Shown here: positions 8,283 through 17,026 of the stretch, piece by piece
How the letters are laid out: the number at the start of each line of letters is the position of its first letter
How positions within the stretch are numbered: position 1 is the stretch's first letter
Assembly: GCA_020860515.1 (NCBI GenBank)
Contig: JAJBUG010000070.1
Location: 23,249 to 87,248 of the forward strand
DNA: 64,000 nucleotides
Direction: 5' to 3'
From: Bacteroidales bacterium
GTDB taxonomy: Bacteria; Bacteroidota; Bacteroidia; Bacteroidales; Muribaculaceae
The notes under the pieces: model-generated
Told to the model about the DNA's origin: nothing
Database searches by the model: none
What the model saw: the letters and a program-made list of their open reading frames with translations, nothing else
Position numbers and translations under genes: made by a program

Positions 8283-8313
8283 CAAAATTAATTATTCTTT
8301 TTCTTATTAACAA
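8283..8313 (-). promoter_or_regulatory. promoter of the antitoxin gene
   Basis: On the minus strand, TTG (complement of 8311-8313), 20 bases, then TAATTTTG (complement of 8283-8290). A full consensus match about 50 bases before the antitoxin ATG. Confidence 0.6.
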
Positions 8314-8342
8314 ATTTGATTGATGTTTTTCCCTACCCCCTT

Positions 8343-8373
8343 ACAAAATCGGTGCCAATGGCACCGATTTTGT
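8343..8373. terminator. perfect 14-bp hairpin downstream of the GH43 gene
   Basis: ACAAAATCGGTGCC and GGCACCGATTTTGT are perfect complements around a 3-base loop. The hairpin probably ends leftward transcription from the GH43 gene and insulates the antitoxin promoter. A second small hairpin (GAATCCC, GGGATTC) lies at about 8407-8423. Confidence 0.65.
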
Positions 8374-8431
8374 GGTTGTTGAGTGCATTGTGGAAGCTAT
8401 TGGAAAGAATCCCGCTGGGATTCAAGAACAA

Positions 8432-8456
8432 GTGTTCTCCGTGGCTCCGTGGTGAA
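8432..8456. repeat. single CTCCGTGG repeat copy
   Basis: One copy of the interspersed repeat with core TCTCCGTGtCTCCGTGG, here with one changed base, directly abutting the 3' end of the GH43 gene. The other copies are at 10083-10146 and 63837-64000. Confidence 0.7.
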
Positions 8457-8457
8457 T

Positions 8458-10047
8458 TTAATCGAAGGAGAACGAGTAGAGGTCGCAGATGGAGACGCCT
8501 TTCTGTGGAGAGCTGAAGAGCAGGAATAGCGGTTGCTTGCCTTTAATGGAGCCAAGGCCTGTAAGGGTTGTGCTCAGCGTGGTAGGCGCTTTGTTAGTAT
8601 TGGCATCTATAGCGAAAGAACCAACCTCGATGCCTCCCTCTGCGGCAGTTGGTGCCACAGCCATCACCTTGATCTCGCCAGCAATCCCCTTGGGCATGAT
8701 TTCGATGCTCATTGGCAGCTCAGAAGCACCAGAAAGAGTGTCAAAGTTGAAATACTTGTAGCCTACGGTAGAGCCATCAGTATTATTCACCACTGGCGTA
8801 GAGCGCAGCTTCACATCGCTGTTGGCGCTGCGCGGATTGCCAGGATAATAAGTGGGAGTAATGTAGCTGCCGCTGTAGATAAAGCTGGGCCATGCGTGGA
8901 TAGCAGGCTCAGGACCAGTGTAATAGCAAGCGATGCCAGCTGGATAGCTGCCCTGAAGAGGCAAGCCTTCGATCTGGAATCCCTCGCTGGTATATTCACC
9001 CTCAGAAATCACTACCTTGCCATCAGCTGTCACCTCCACATCAATCGGAGCCACCATCGCTTGGCGCGAAAATTCATTCAGTCCCGTCTGGCGGTGATAG
9101 AACACATACCACTGGTCACCTACCTTGGCAATGCTGCCATGGGTGTTGCCGCTTGGGGTGGCGGTGGATATTACGGTGCCATCAGCAAGAGTCTTGCGTC
9201 CGCGACCGTCGATGATAGTGCCACCATAGGTGAACGGACCCAGCGGATTGTCACCGTAGCAATAAGCTAAGGTGTAATTGCTGCCAGGAAGACCGAAATC
9301 GCCATCTGCGCTCCAGCGGCTGTAAATCAGCACATACTTGCCATCGATCTTGCGCATCGACGAGGCCTCGTAGAAGCGGTCTACGCCCTCCTGCGTAAAT
9401 CCGGAAATCAAATTCTGCACCACCTCGGTGCCTGGCTTAACGGTTGCCATGGTGGCTGGGTCGAGCTCGGCTCCATTGCTGGTGCCAAAGCCCCAATAGG
9501 CATACACTCGGCCATCATCATCCACAAACACTGCCGGGTCGAAACCCAATGGACCTTCGGCTTGGTCGGGAGCATCCGCTTTCCAGTTGCACACCTCGAA
9601 TGGACCATCGGGCCGCTTGCTCTTGGCCACTTGGCCGTTGCGACCGCCAGCTTGGTTGTTGGGATAGAGATAATATGTCTTAGATCCATCAGCCTCAGTC
9701 ACTAATGCCACATCAGGTGCGTAGAGCACATCGCCGATAACGCCAGGGTTGAGTGGATTGCCGTTAGCGTCGAAGCGGCTCTCGAAGATTACTCCGTCGT
9801 AGCGCCAATTGTTAGGGTCATCAACTGGTGCCGACCATACTACTTGCTCGCGACCGCAGTATTCCGTCACCAGCGAATCGTGGCTGCCATATACATACAC
9901 TCGGTATTGGCCTGGATTGTCGGGATCTTCAAACACATAAGGCTCACCATCAGGGATATACTCCCACAATGGCAGGTATGGATTTACAGCGTCTGCAACC
10001 GATATGGCCGATGCAGCTAAGGCAAAAGCAAGTAGTTTTTTAATCAT
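8458..10047 (-). CDS. secreted GH43-type glycoside hydrolase
   Basis: A 529-residue exported protein with a signal peptide (MIKKLLAFALAASAISVADA). Residues about 20-330 have the five-bladed GH43 layout: an N-terminal acid in the EYIPDGEPYVFEDP region (candidate base), FDPAVFVDDDGRVYAYWG (pKa-modulating Asp), and a Glu in the EASSMRK motif (candidate acid). The last roughly 170 residues look like a beta-sandwich carbohydrate-binding module. GH43 enzymes cut arabinose- or xylose-containing side chains; the exact specificity is not readable. The frame opens at 10104, but ATG 10047 starts the signal peptide, and a -7 box TATATTTG lies upstream (complement of 10065-10072). The gene stands alone, without SusC/D, and is flanked on both sides by the CTCCGTGG repeat. 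Confidence 0.9.
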   Translation of the reverse strand: MIKKLLAFALAASAISVADAVNPYLPLWEYIPDGEPYVFEDPDNPGQYRVYVYGSHDSLVTEYCGREQVVWSAPVDDPNNWRYDGVIFESRFDANGNPLNPGVIGDVLYAPDVALVTEADGSKTYYLYPNNQAGGRNGQVAKSKRPDGPFEVCNWKADAPDQAEGPLGFDPAVFVDDDGRVYAYWGFGTSNGAELDPATMATVKPGTEVVQNLISGFTQEGVDRFYEASSMRKIDGKYVLIYSRWSADGDFGLPGSNYTLAYCYGDNPLGPFTYGGTIIDGRGRKTLADGTVISTATPSGNTHGSIAKVGDQWYVFYHRQTGLNEFSRQAMVAPIDVEVTADGKVVISEGEYTSEGFQIEGLPLQGSYPAGIACYYTGPEPAIHAWPSFIYSGSYITPTYYPGNPRSANSDVKLRSTPVVNNTDGSTVGYKYFNFDTLSGASELPMSIEIMPKGIAGEIKVMAVAPTAAEGGIEVGSFAIDANTNKAPTTLSTTLTGLGSIKGKQPLFLLFSSPQKGVSICDLYSFSFD

Positions 10048-10082
10048 GGTCGAAAAATTTTTTGCAAATATAGCAAAAAAAC

Positions 10083-10146
10083 ACCACGGAGACACGGAGA
10101 ACACGGAGAAAAATTAAAATCTCCGTGTTCTCCGTGTCTCCGTGGT
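10083..10146. repeat. perfect 27-bp inverted repeat of the CCACGGAGACACGGAG family
   Basis: The arms at 10083-10109 and 10120-10146 are exact reverse complements around a 10-base A/T loop. Each arm is itself made of three CACGGAGA-like units. The element lies between the GH43 promoter and the 3' end of the deaminase gene, where it could also act as a terminator for the latter. Confidence 0.85.
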
Positions 10147-10157
10147 AAAAAAAATAT

Positions 10158-10691
10158 TTAATACTTTACCTTGTCCTCTTTGGCAGCCCATTTTTCGAAG
10201 GCGCGGATTGTATGCTCGTTGCTGATGCGGATGCAGGGTATCATTCGCTCCATCTTAGCCTTTTCGAACTCCTTGTAGATAAAGTTGTCGCTGAAGTCAA
10301 TGGCAGCGGCATCCTCCTGGGTGTTGCCATAATAAATCTTCTTCACATGGGCCCAGTAGAGTGCGCTCAGACACATGGGGCACGGCTCGCATGAAGAATA
10401 CACGATGCAATCCTCGAGCAAGAAAGTCTTAAGCTTCTTGCAAGCTCGCCGAATGGCATTGATTTCAGCGTGGGCGGTGGGATCGTTGCTGAGAGTCACG
10501 GTGTTGAGACCAGTGGCTATGATCTTGCCGTCCTTCACTATTAGGGCGGCGAAGGGGCCTCCGCCCTTGTCGATGTTCTGCTCGGCCAGTTCGCCAGCCA
10601 GGCGCATATAATCGCTATCGCTTGCTTTCTTCAGCCGCCCCATGGTGGCAACCTTGAGGCCGGTCTTTATTTTCTTGATTGTTTCTCCCAT
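10158..10691 (-). CDS. nucleoside/guanine deaminase of the CDA superfamily
   Basis: A 177-residue cytoplasmic zinc deaminase. The zinc and catalytic residues are plain: H74 and E76 in THAE-type motif PTAHAEINAI, and C104 and C107 in SSCEPCPMCLSA. The C-terminal DFSDNFIYKEFEK region resembles guanine deaminases of the GuaD type more than tRNA adenosine deaminase TadA, so hydrolysis of guanine to xanthine is the likeliest reaction. ATG 10691 is chosen; the frame opens at 10730, and M17 or later would still keep the domain. Monocistronic, with the inverted repeat at 10083-10146 after its stop. Confidence 0.85.
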   Translation of the reverse strand: MGETIKKIKTGLKVATMGRLKKASDSDYMRLAGELAEQNIDKGGGPFAALIVKDGKIIATGLNTVTLSNDPTAHAEINAIRRACKKLKTFLLEDCIVYSSCEPCPMCLSALYWAHVKKIYYGNTQEDAAAIDFSDNFIYKEFEKAKMERMIPCIRISNEHTIRAFEKWAAKEDKVKY

Positions 10692-10868
10692 GATAATAAC
10701 GCTTTGATATTTGGTATATAAACATAACAATTAACCTAAGTGTTTTATTATTCTAATGGTTTAAAAGAAATGGTTTGGATGGTTTGAGTAAAAGGTTGAA
10801 AAAATACAAAAATTTTTTGAAAAGTATATTTGTAGAGCGTTAGGAATCGAAATGCCAAATTTTTTTTG

Positions 10869-10876
10869 TAATTTTG
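10869..10876 (+). promoter_or_regulatory. -7 box before carA
   Basis: TAATTTTG, 48 bases before the carA ATG. No good TTG is found at the right distance upstream. The 177 bases between the deaminase start and this box are A/T rich and hold no gene. Confidence 0.4.
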
Positions 10877-10923
10877 CAGGAATATTTTAACGCTTGATTT
10901 TAACGTTTAAGTCAACACTGCGT

Positions 10924-12006
10924 ATGCGCAATCCCGTAAGCGCCGTCCTGCAGCTCGAAGACGGCACACAATTTAAAGGTTTTTCCTTTGGCAATGAGGG
11001 CTCTACCTCGGGCGAGGTGGTGTTCAATACCGCTATGACCGGATATCCCGAGAGCCTTACCGACCCCTCCTACGAGGGTCAAATCTTAGTCACGACTTTC
11101 CCACTATTAGGCAACTACGGCGTGCCCCCCGAGGGCGACACCAACGCCAATCTCAGCCGCTATTACGAGAGCGACCGCATACACTGCCGCGCCATCATCG
11201 CACAGGACTATTCATGGCAGCACAGCCACTGGCTGGCTCAGCTTTCGCTCAGCGACTGGCTCAAGGAGCAGGGCGTGGCTGGCATCTACGGCATCGACAC
11301 CCGAGCCTTGGCAAAGCATCTGCGCGACAAGGGCTCAATGCTCGGCAAAATCATTATCGGAGATCAGAACCCCGACGAGGTGGAGTGGTACGACCCCAAC
11401 AAGGAGAATCTTGTAGCCAAGACCTCGTGTACCGAGGTGGAAACTTACGGCGAGGGCGACAAGACAGTAGTGCTGGTTGACTGCGGCGTCAAGCACAACA
11501 TTGTGCGTTGCCTTACCAAGCGAGGCGTTAAGGTGGTGCGTGTGCCATGGGATTATGACTTCACCACTATCCCTTACGATGGTCTCTTCATCTCCAATGG
11601 CCCTGGCAATCCCGATTTCGCCGAGGCTACTGTGCGCAACATAAAGAAAGCCATGGAGATAGGCAAGCCCATCTGCGGCATCTGCATGGGCAACCAGCTC
11701 TTGGCCAAGGCTGCTGGAGCAAAGACTTACAAGCTCAAATATGGTCACCGCAGCCACAACCAGCCAGTGAATCGCGTTGGTACCAACACATGCTTCGTGA
11801 CTTCGCAGAACCACGGCTTCGCTGTTGACCAGAGTACGCTGCCTGACGACTGGGAGCCCCTTTTCGTGAACATGAACGACGGCACCAACGAGGGCATTCG
11901 CCACAAGACTAAGCCATTCTTCTCGGCTCAATTCCACCCCGAGGCCTCGTCAGGCCCTAAGGACACTGAATTTCTGTTCGACGAATTTGTTTCACTATTA
12001 TGGTAG
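10924..12006 (+). CDS. carA: carbamoyl-phosphate synthase small subunit
   Basis: A 360-residue glutaminase subunit that releases ammonia from glutamine for the CarB synthetase, the first step toward arginine and pyrimidines. The N-terminal CPSase small-chain domain (LQLEDGTQFKGFSFG onwards) precedes a class I glutamine amidotransferase domain with nucleophile C254 in GICMGNQLLA and the pair H338/E340 in FHPEAS. The usual GxCxGHQ histidine is Asn here, a change outside the catalytic triad. ATG 10924 is preferred over a TTG at 10894 because it matches the family N-terminus. It overlaps carB by seven bases. Confidence 0.97.
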   Translation: MRNPVSAVLQLEDGTQFKGFSFGNEGSTSGEVVFNTAMTGYPESLTDPSYEGQILVTTFPLLGNYGVPPEGDTNANLSRYYESDRIHCRAIIAQDYSWQHSHWLAQLSLSDWLKEQGVAGIYGIDTRALAKHLRDKGSMLGKIIIGDQNPDEVEWYDPNKENLVAKTSCTEVETYGEGDKTVVLVDCGVKHNIVRCLTKRGVKVVRVPWDYDFTTIPYDGLFISNGPGNPDFAEATVRNIKKAMEIGKPICGICMGNQLLAKAAGAKTYKLKYGHRSHNQPVNRVGTNTCFVTSQNHGFAVDQSTLPDDWEPLFVNMNDGTNEGIRHKTKPFFSAQFHPEASSGPKDTEFLFDEFVSLLW

Positions 12007-15000
12007 ATAAGACAATAAAAAAAGTGCTGCTGCTTGGCAGCGGCGCGCTCAAGATAGGCGAGGCTGGCGAATTTGACTATTCTGGTTCGCAGGCCTTGAA
12101 GGCCATGAAGGAAGAGGGTATCGAGACAGTGCTCATCAATCCCAACATCGCCACAGTACAAACCAGCGATGGCTTTGCCGACAAGATTTACTTCCTCCCT
12201 GTGACTCCATATTTCGTGGAGAAGGTCATTGACAAGGAGCGTCCTCAGGGCATCTTGCTCGCTTTCGGCGGCCAGACAGCCCTCAACTGTGGCGTAGAGT
12301 TGCAGCGCCAAGGCATCCTGGCCAAGTACAATGTGAAAGTGCTTGGCACGCCAGTGAAGGCCATTGAGGAAACTGAGGACCGCGAGCTGTTCGTGAAGAA
12401 GCTCGATGAAATCGACGTAAAGACCATCAAGAGTCAAGCCGTAGAGACAATCGACGAAGCTTTGCAAGTGGCCAATCACCTTGGATATCCTGTAATCGTG
12501 CGCGCTGCCTACGCTCTTGGCGGCCTTGGCAGCGGATTCTGCAACAACGATGCTGAGCTGCGCTCCTTGGTAGAAAAGGCTCTGTCGTTCTCGCCCCAAG
12601 TGCTGGTTGAGAAATCCCTCAAAGGCTGGAAAGAGGTGGAATATGAGGTGGTGCGCGACAGTTACGACAACTGCATCACTGTCTGCAACATGGAGAATTT
12701 CGATCCCCTCGGCATCCACACTGGCGAGAGCATCGTAGTGGCTCCATCCCAGACCCTCAGCAACGATGACTACCACTTCCTGCGCTCACTTGCCATCAAG
12801 ATTATCCGCCATATCGGCATCGTGGGCGAGTGCAATGTGCAGTATGCCTACGACCCTGAGAGCATGGACTATCGTGTGATCGAGGTGAATGCGCGCCTTA
12901 GCCGTTCGTCGGCCCTTGCCTCCAAGGCCACTGGCTATCCCCTGGCTTTCGTGGCAGCAAAGCTGGGCTTGGGCTACGGCCTGTTTGAACTGCGCAACTC
13001 AGTTACCAAAGACACATCAGCATTCTTCGAGCCCGCCCTTGATTATATCGTGGTGAAAATTCCGCGCTGGGACCTTGGAAAGTTCCAGAACGTAAGCCGC
13101 GAGATTGGCTCTGCCATGAAGTCGGTAGGCGAGGTGATGGCCATAGGGCGCACATTCGAAGAGGCTATCCAGAAAGGCTTGCGCATGATAGGGCAGGGGA
13201 TGCATGGATTTGTGGAGAACAAAGATATTGAAATTTCCAATATCGACCATGCTCTGCAAGCTCCTACCGACAAGCGCATCTTCGTGATAGCCAAGGCTAT
13301 GAACGCTGGCTACACCGTGGATCGCATCCATGAGCTTACAAAGATTGACAAGTGGTTTCTCTACCGCTTGATGAACATAATGAACACCAGCCACGAGCTT
13401 GAGCAATACAATTCGCTTGCTGCTCTGCCTCCCGAACTGCTCCGCCTTGCCAAGCAACAAGGCTTTAGCGACTTCCAGGTGGCTCGTTCGGTGATGAAGC
13501 AGGAGATGGAAGATGGCGAGAGCGGTGTGCTGGCAGTGCGCCGTCTGCGCAAGGAGCTTGGCATCCTGCCGGTGGTTAAGCAAATCGACACCCTCGCTGG
13601 CGAGTTCCCGGCTCGCACCAATTACCTCTACCTCACCTACAACGGCACCGAAAACGATATTGATTACAGCAACCCCGACCATAAGTCAATCATCGTGCTT
13701 GGCTCGGGCGCTTACCGCATCGGCAGTTCGGTAGAGTTCGACTGGTGCTCGGTGAATGCCCTGATGACAGTGGGCAAGCTGGGCTGGCGCTCGGTGATGA
13801 TCAATTACAATCCCGAGACCGTCAGCACCGACTATGACATGTGCGACCGCCTATATTTCGACGAACTGACTTTCGAGCGCGTGATGGATATCGAGGATTT
13901 GGAGCAACCCCACGGCACTATTCTGTCGGTAGGCGGACAGATACCCAACAATCTTGCCACACGCCTCAATGGCCAAGGCGTGAAAATCCTTGGCACATCG
14001 GCCAGCTCGATTGACAATGCTGAGGATCGCAACAAGTTCTCAGCAATGTGCGACCGCCTGGGTATCGACCAACCCGCTTGGCGCGAGTTGACAAGCCACG
14101 ACGATATCGAGGAGTTTATCGACGAGGTGGGCTATCCTGTGCTGGTGCGTCCAAGCTACGTGCTTTCGGGCGCAGCCATGAACGTATGCTACAACGACGA
14201 CGAGCTGCAGCGCTTCCTGCGGATGGCAGTGAATGTGTCGAAGCAGCACCCCGTGGTAGTGTCGTCGTTCATTCAGAATGCCAAAGAGATAGAGATGGAT
14301 GCTGTGGCCAACAATGGCGAAATCGTGGCTTATGCCATATCTGAGCATATTGAGTTTGCTGGAGTCCACTCAGGCGATGCCACCATTCAGTTCCCACCGC
14401 AAAAGCTCTATGTGGAGACTATGCGCCGCATCAAAAAGGTAAGTTCGCAAATTGCTCGCGCTCTCAACATCACTGGCCCATTCAATATCCAATTCTTGGC
14501 TAAGAACAACGACATCAAGGTGATCGAGTGCAACCTCCGTGCCAGCCGTTCGTTCCCATTTGTGTCGAAGATATTGAAAATCAACCTTATCGACCTTGCT
14601 ACTCGCGCCATGATGGGTTTGGAAGTGCAGAAGCCCAACAAGAGCGCTTTCGACCTCGACTATGTGGGTGTGAAAGCGTCGCAGTTCTCATTCCAGCGTT
14701 TGCAGGGTGCCGACCCAGTGCTGCGCGTGGATATGACCTCCACAGGCGAGGTAGGGTGCATAGGTGATGATACCAACGAGGCCATCTACAAGGCCATGCT
14801 TGCGGTGGGCCAGCGCGTGCCGAAGAAGAGCATCCTGATGAGCACGGGTACGCCGCGCCAGAAAGTGACAATGCTCGACGCCGCTCACAAGCTCCATAAC
14901 CATGGCTACACTATCTATGCCACTGGCGGCACATGCCAGTATCTCAATGAGAATGGCATTCCTGCGGTGCGTGTGTATTGGCCCAGCCAGAGCGATATGC

Positions 15001-15227
15001 ATCCGCAAGCCCTCGACCTGCTGCATAGCCACCAAGTGGACATGGTGATCAACATTCCCAAAAACCATTCCACTCAGGAGCTCAGCAACGGCTATAAGAT
15101 CCGCCGTGCGGCAATTGACTTCAACATCCCACTGCTGACCAATGCTCGACTGGCATCAGCATTCATCGATGCCTTCACCACCCTCAAGCCCGACGACATC
15201 CAAATCAAGAGCTGGGACGAGTATTGA
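12000..15227 (+). CDS. carB: carbamoyl-phosphate synthase large subunit
   Basis: A full-length 1075-residue synthetase. It contains two homologous halves, each with pre-ATP-grasp and ATP-grasp folds (first half starting VLLLGSGALKIGEAGEFDYS, second at IIVLGSGAYRIGSSVEFDW), an oligomerisation region between them, and a C-terminal MGS-like allosteric domain (from about 935; ILMSTGTPRQKVTML onwards). It makes carbamoyl phosphate from bicarbonate, ammonia from CarA and two ATP. The overlap of the carA stop with its ATG indicates translational coupling. No decay is seen. Confidence 0.98.
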   Translation: MVDKTIKKVLLLGSGALKIGEAGEFDYSGSQALKAMKEEGIETVLINPNIATVQTSDGFADKIYFLPVTPYFVEKVIDKERPQGILLAFGGQTALNCGVELQRQGILAKYNVKVLGTPVKAIEETEDRELFVKKLDEIDVKTIKSQAVETIDEALQVANHLGYPVIVRAAYALGGLGSGFCNNDAELRSLVEKALSFSPQVLVEKSLKGWKEVEYEVVRDSYDNCITVCNMENFDPLGIHTGESIVVAPSQTLSNDDYHFLRSLAIKIIRHIGIVGECNVQYAYDPESMDYRVIEVNARLSRSSALASKATGYPLAFVAAKLGLGYGLFELRNSVTKDTSAFFEPALDYIVVKIPRWDLGKFQNVSREIGSAMKSVGEVMAIGRTFEEAIQKGLRMIGQGMHGFVENKDIEISNIDHALQAPTDKRIFVIAKAMNAGYTVDRIHELTKIDKWFLYRLMNIMNTSHELEQYNSLAALPPELLRLAKQQGFSDFQVARSVMKQEMEDGESGVLAVRRLRKELGILPVVKQIDTLAGEFPARTNYLYLTYNGTENDIDYSNPDHKSIIVLGSGAYRIGSSVEFDWCSVNALMTVGKLGWRSVMINYNPETVSTDYDMCDRLYFDELTFERVMDIEDLEQPHGTILSVGGQIPNNLATRLNGQGVKILGTSASSIDNAEDRNKFSAMCDRLGIDQPAWRELTSHDDIEEFIDEVGYPVLVRPSYVLSGAAMNVCYNDDELQRFLRMAVNVSKQHPVVVSSFIQNAKEIEMDAVANNGEIVAYAISEHIEFAGVHSGDATIQFPPQKLYVETMRRIKKVSSQIARALNITGPFNIQFLAKNNDIKVIECNLRASRSFPFVSKILKINLIDLATRAMMGLEVQKPNKSAFDLDYVGVKASQFSFQRLQGADPVLRVDMTSTGEVGCIGDDTNEAIYKAMLAVGQRVPKKSILMSTGTPRQKVTMLDAAHKLHNHGYTIYATGGTCQYLNENGIPAVRVYWPSQSDMHPQALDLLHSHQVDMVINIPKNHSTQELSNGYKIRRAAIDFNIPLLTNARLASAFIDAFTTLKPDDIQIKSWDEY

Positions 15228-15230
15228 TAA

Positions 15231-15265
15231 ATGACAAATTGCAAGTGACAAGTTACAATTGACAA
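15231..15265. repeat. five degenerate heptads, consensus TTGACAA
   Basis: Five consecutive 7-base units (ATGACAA, ATTGCAA, GTGACAA, GTTACAA, TTGACAA) follow the carB stop. The period is the same as in the AGTCTTT array at 16231 but the word is different. Confidence 0.6.
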
Positions 15266-15301
15266 ATTTGTTTTCATCCTTTAAACCTACTAAATTGTTA
15301 A

Positions 15302-16231
15302 ATGGCAAACAACAAAGATAACAAGAAGATATTGATGGGCGTGATCGCCGTGCTGCTGGTAATCCTGATAGGCCTGGGAGTATGGTTCGCAATGTCGATA
15401 GCCGCCAAGAACAAGGCAGTGGAGGTGGCCAACCAGGCTCGCCAGCAAGCCGAGCTTGACCGCGACCAGACGCTGATGAACAGCGATTTCGACTTGCTCA
15501 ACCGTGAGTTCAACACTCTGGAGAATCAGCGAGTGATGATTATGGACGACTCGGTAAAGCGCGACCTCACTGAGAAGTACGAAGCTGCCAAGCTCAAGGT
15601 GGAGAAGTTGCAGCAGGAGCTAAAGAATCAGAAGAAGATGAGCGCAGCCGAAATCAAGAAGCTCAAGGATGAGATTGCTGCCCTGCGCGCCATCCTGCGC
15701 AATTATGTGGAGCAAATCAACCAGCTCAATCAAGAGAATGAAGCCCTGCGTGCTGAGAACCAAGAAATTAAGCAAGAGAATACACGCCTTAGCAACCGCG
15801 TGGCAGAGACTACTCGCCAGAACGAACATCTGAGCGAGCGCATGACGTTGGCCGAGAAACTGAATGTGACAGGCGTGCAGCTTATGGCCCTTAATAAGAA
15901 AGGCAAGAACGAGAAGAAGGTGAGCAAGGCTAAGCAGCTGATGGTGACCTTCACCATCCCTCAGAACAACTCTACGCCCGTAGGTGAAAAGACCATCTAT
16001 CTGCGCATCATTTCGCCGAGCGGCCAATTACTGGGTGGCGGTGGCACATTCCCATTCGAGGGCGCCAACGTGGAATACACGGCTAAGAAGACTATCGAAT
16101 ATGCTGGCGAAGAGATTGGCGGCATCCATATCTATTGGGATGTGAACACCGCTCTCACCGCTGGTCAATATACTGTGGAGCTATTTACTGGCAACTATCG
16201 ACTGGCCAGCAAATCGCTATCGCTTAATTGA
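15302..16231 (+). CDS. membrane-anchored coiled-coil protein
   Basis: A 309-residue protein with a short basic N-terminus, one transmembrane helix (about 10-32), then a long coiled coil (about 35-185, rich in Glu, Gln, Asn and Leu heptads) and a C-terminal beta domain (about 205-309, ending in a GxYTVELFTG-like hairpin). The topology suggests a single-pass inner-membrane protein with the coil and beta domain in the periplasm. No named family is recognised, though similar proteins are common in Bacteroidales. It may belong to a carB-downstream transcript; the 74-base gap holds the heptad repeat. The stop codon's A is the first base of the next heptad array. Confidence 0.8.
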   Translation: MANNKDNKKILMGVIAVLLVILIGLGVWFAMSIAAKNKAVEVANQARQQAELDRDQTLMNSDFDLLNREFNTLENQRVMIMDDSVKRDLTEKYEAAKLKVEKLQQELKNQKKMSAAEIKKLKDEIAALRAILRNYVEQINQLNQENEALRAENQEIKQENTRLSNRVAETTRQNEHLSERMTLAEKLNVTGVQLMALNKKGKNEKKVSKAKQLMVTFTIPQNNSTPVGEKTIYLRIISPSGQLLGGGGTFPFEGANVEYTAKKTIEYAGEEIGGIHIYWDVNTALTAGQYTVELFTGNYRLASKSLSLN

Positions 16232-16320
16232 GTCTTTAGTCTTTGGTCTTTGGTCTTTGGTCTTTAGTCTTTAGTCTTTAGTCTTTAGTCTTTAGTCTTT
16301 AGTCGTTGGTCTTTAGTCTT
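16231..16320. repeat. thirteen tandem heptads, (A/G)GTCTTT
   Basis: About 13 units of 7 bases run from the stop codon of the coiled-coil gene to one base before the ATG of the MgtC gene: mostly AGTCTTT, some GGTCTTT, one AGTCGTT. The array takes the place of the ribosome binding region of the downstream gene. Copy number could change by slippage, altering spacing but not reading frame. Confidence 0.9.
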
Positions 16321-16321
16321 A

Positions 16322-17026
16322 ATGGAATCTGTATTTGAAATATTTAATAGCGACGACATCACCACCCTCAACACCATCTTCAAACTGGTGCTGAGCCTGA
16401 TTCTTGGCAGCTGCATCGGCTACGAGCGCAAGCGAAAGGGTCAGATCGCAGGTGTGCGCACATTCTCGCTTATCTCGATGGGCGCCACGCTGTCGATGGT
16501 GCTGTCGATTTATGTGCCTCAGCTCGTGGGCCATGGCGACCCCACCCGAATTGCGGCGCAAGTGGTGAGCGGCATTGGTTTTCTCGGTGCTGGCGCCATC
16601 ATACAGATGAAGGGCGCCGTGCGCGGGCTTACTACAGCAGCTGGCATCTGGATGACTGCTGCCGTAGGCATGGCTGTGGGTGCAAGCATGTACATTGTGT
16701 CGATTGTGGCTATGTTCTTGATCCTCTTTATCCTGCTGCAGCTCGAGCGCATCGAGCATCGCATCAGTCTTGGCAGCGAGAGCCGAATCATCCGCATCGA
16801 GGTCAAGCAGATCGTAGATGACATCCAGCCCTATCGCGACTTGTTGGCGCAGAATCATGTGTCGCTTATTAATTATTACATGGCTTATGACTACGAGGCT
16901 GGCATTACGCGCCTCAACTTAATGATATTGGCCAAAGAGACAGTGAATTTTGTGGCTCTCTTCGAGGAAATTCACAAAATTTTCCCCACAACCAGCCTCT
17001 CACTGGCTAATCAAGCGAATATATGA
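16322..17026 (+). CDS. MgtC/SapB family membrane protein
   Basis: A 234-residue protein with four or five transmembrane helices in its first 150 residues and the family signatures LSLILGSCIGYERKRKGQ, AGVRTFSLISMGATL and GIGFLGAGAII. A soluble C-terminal domain follows. Family members have been linked to magnesium homeostasis, F-type ATPase modulation and acid or intracellular stress; the role in Bacteroidales is not established. Its ATG comes directly after the heptad array, so expression may depend on that array. Its stop overlaps the next ATG (ATGA), so it is probably coupled to the antiporter gene. Confidence 0.92.
   Translation: MESVFEIFNSDDITTLNTIFKLVLSLILGSCIGYERKRKGQIAGVRTFSLISMGATLSMVLSIYVPQLVGHGDPTRIAAQVVSGIGFLGAGAIIQMKGAVRGLTTAAGIWMTAAVGMAVGASMYIVSIVAMFLILFILLQLERIEHRISLGSESRIIRIEVKQIVDDIQPYRDLLAQNHVSLINYYMAYDYEAGITRLNLMILAKETVNFVALFEEIHKIFPTTSLSLANQANI

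Noticed and set aside
11928..12776. Antisense frames in carA/carB and kef
   Set aside because: They lie wholly opposite well-conserved housekeeping genes and show no family features.
16231..16320. Possible coding or CRISPR-like repeat
   Set aside because: The unit is only 7 bases, lies wholly between two genes and has no spacers.
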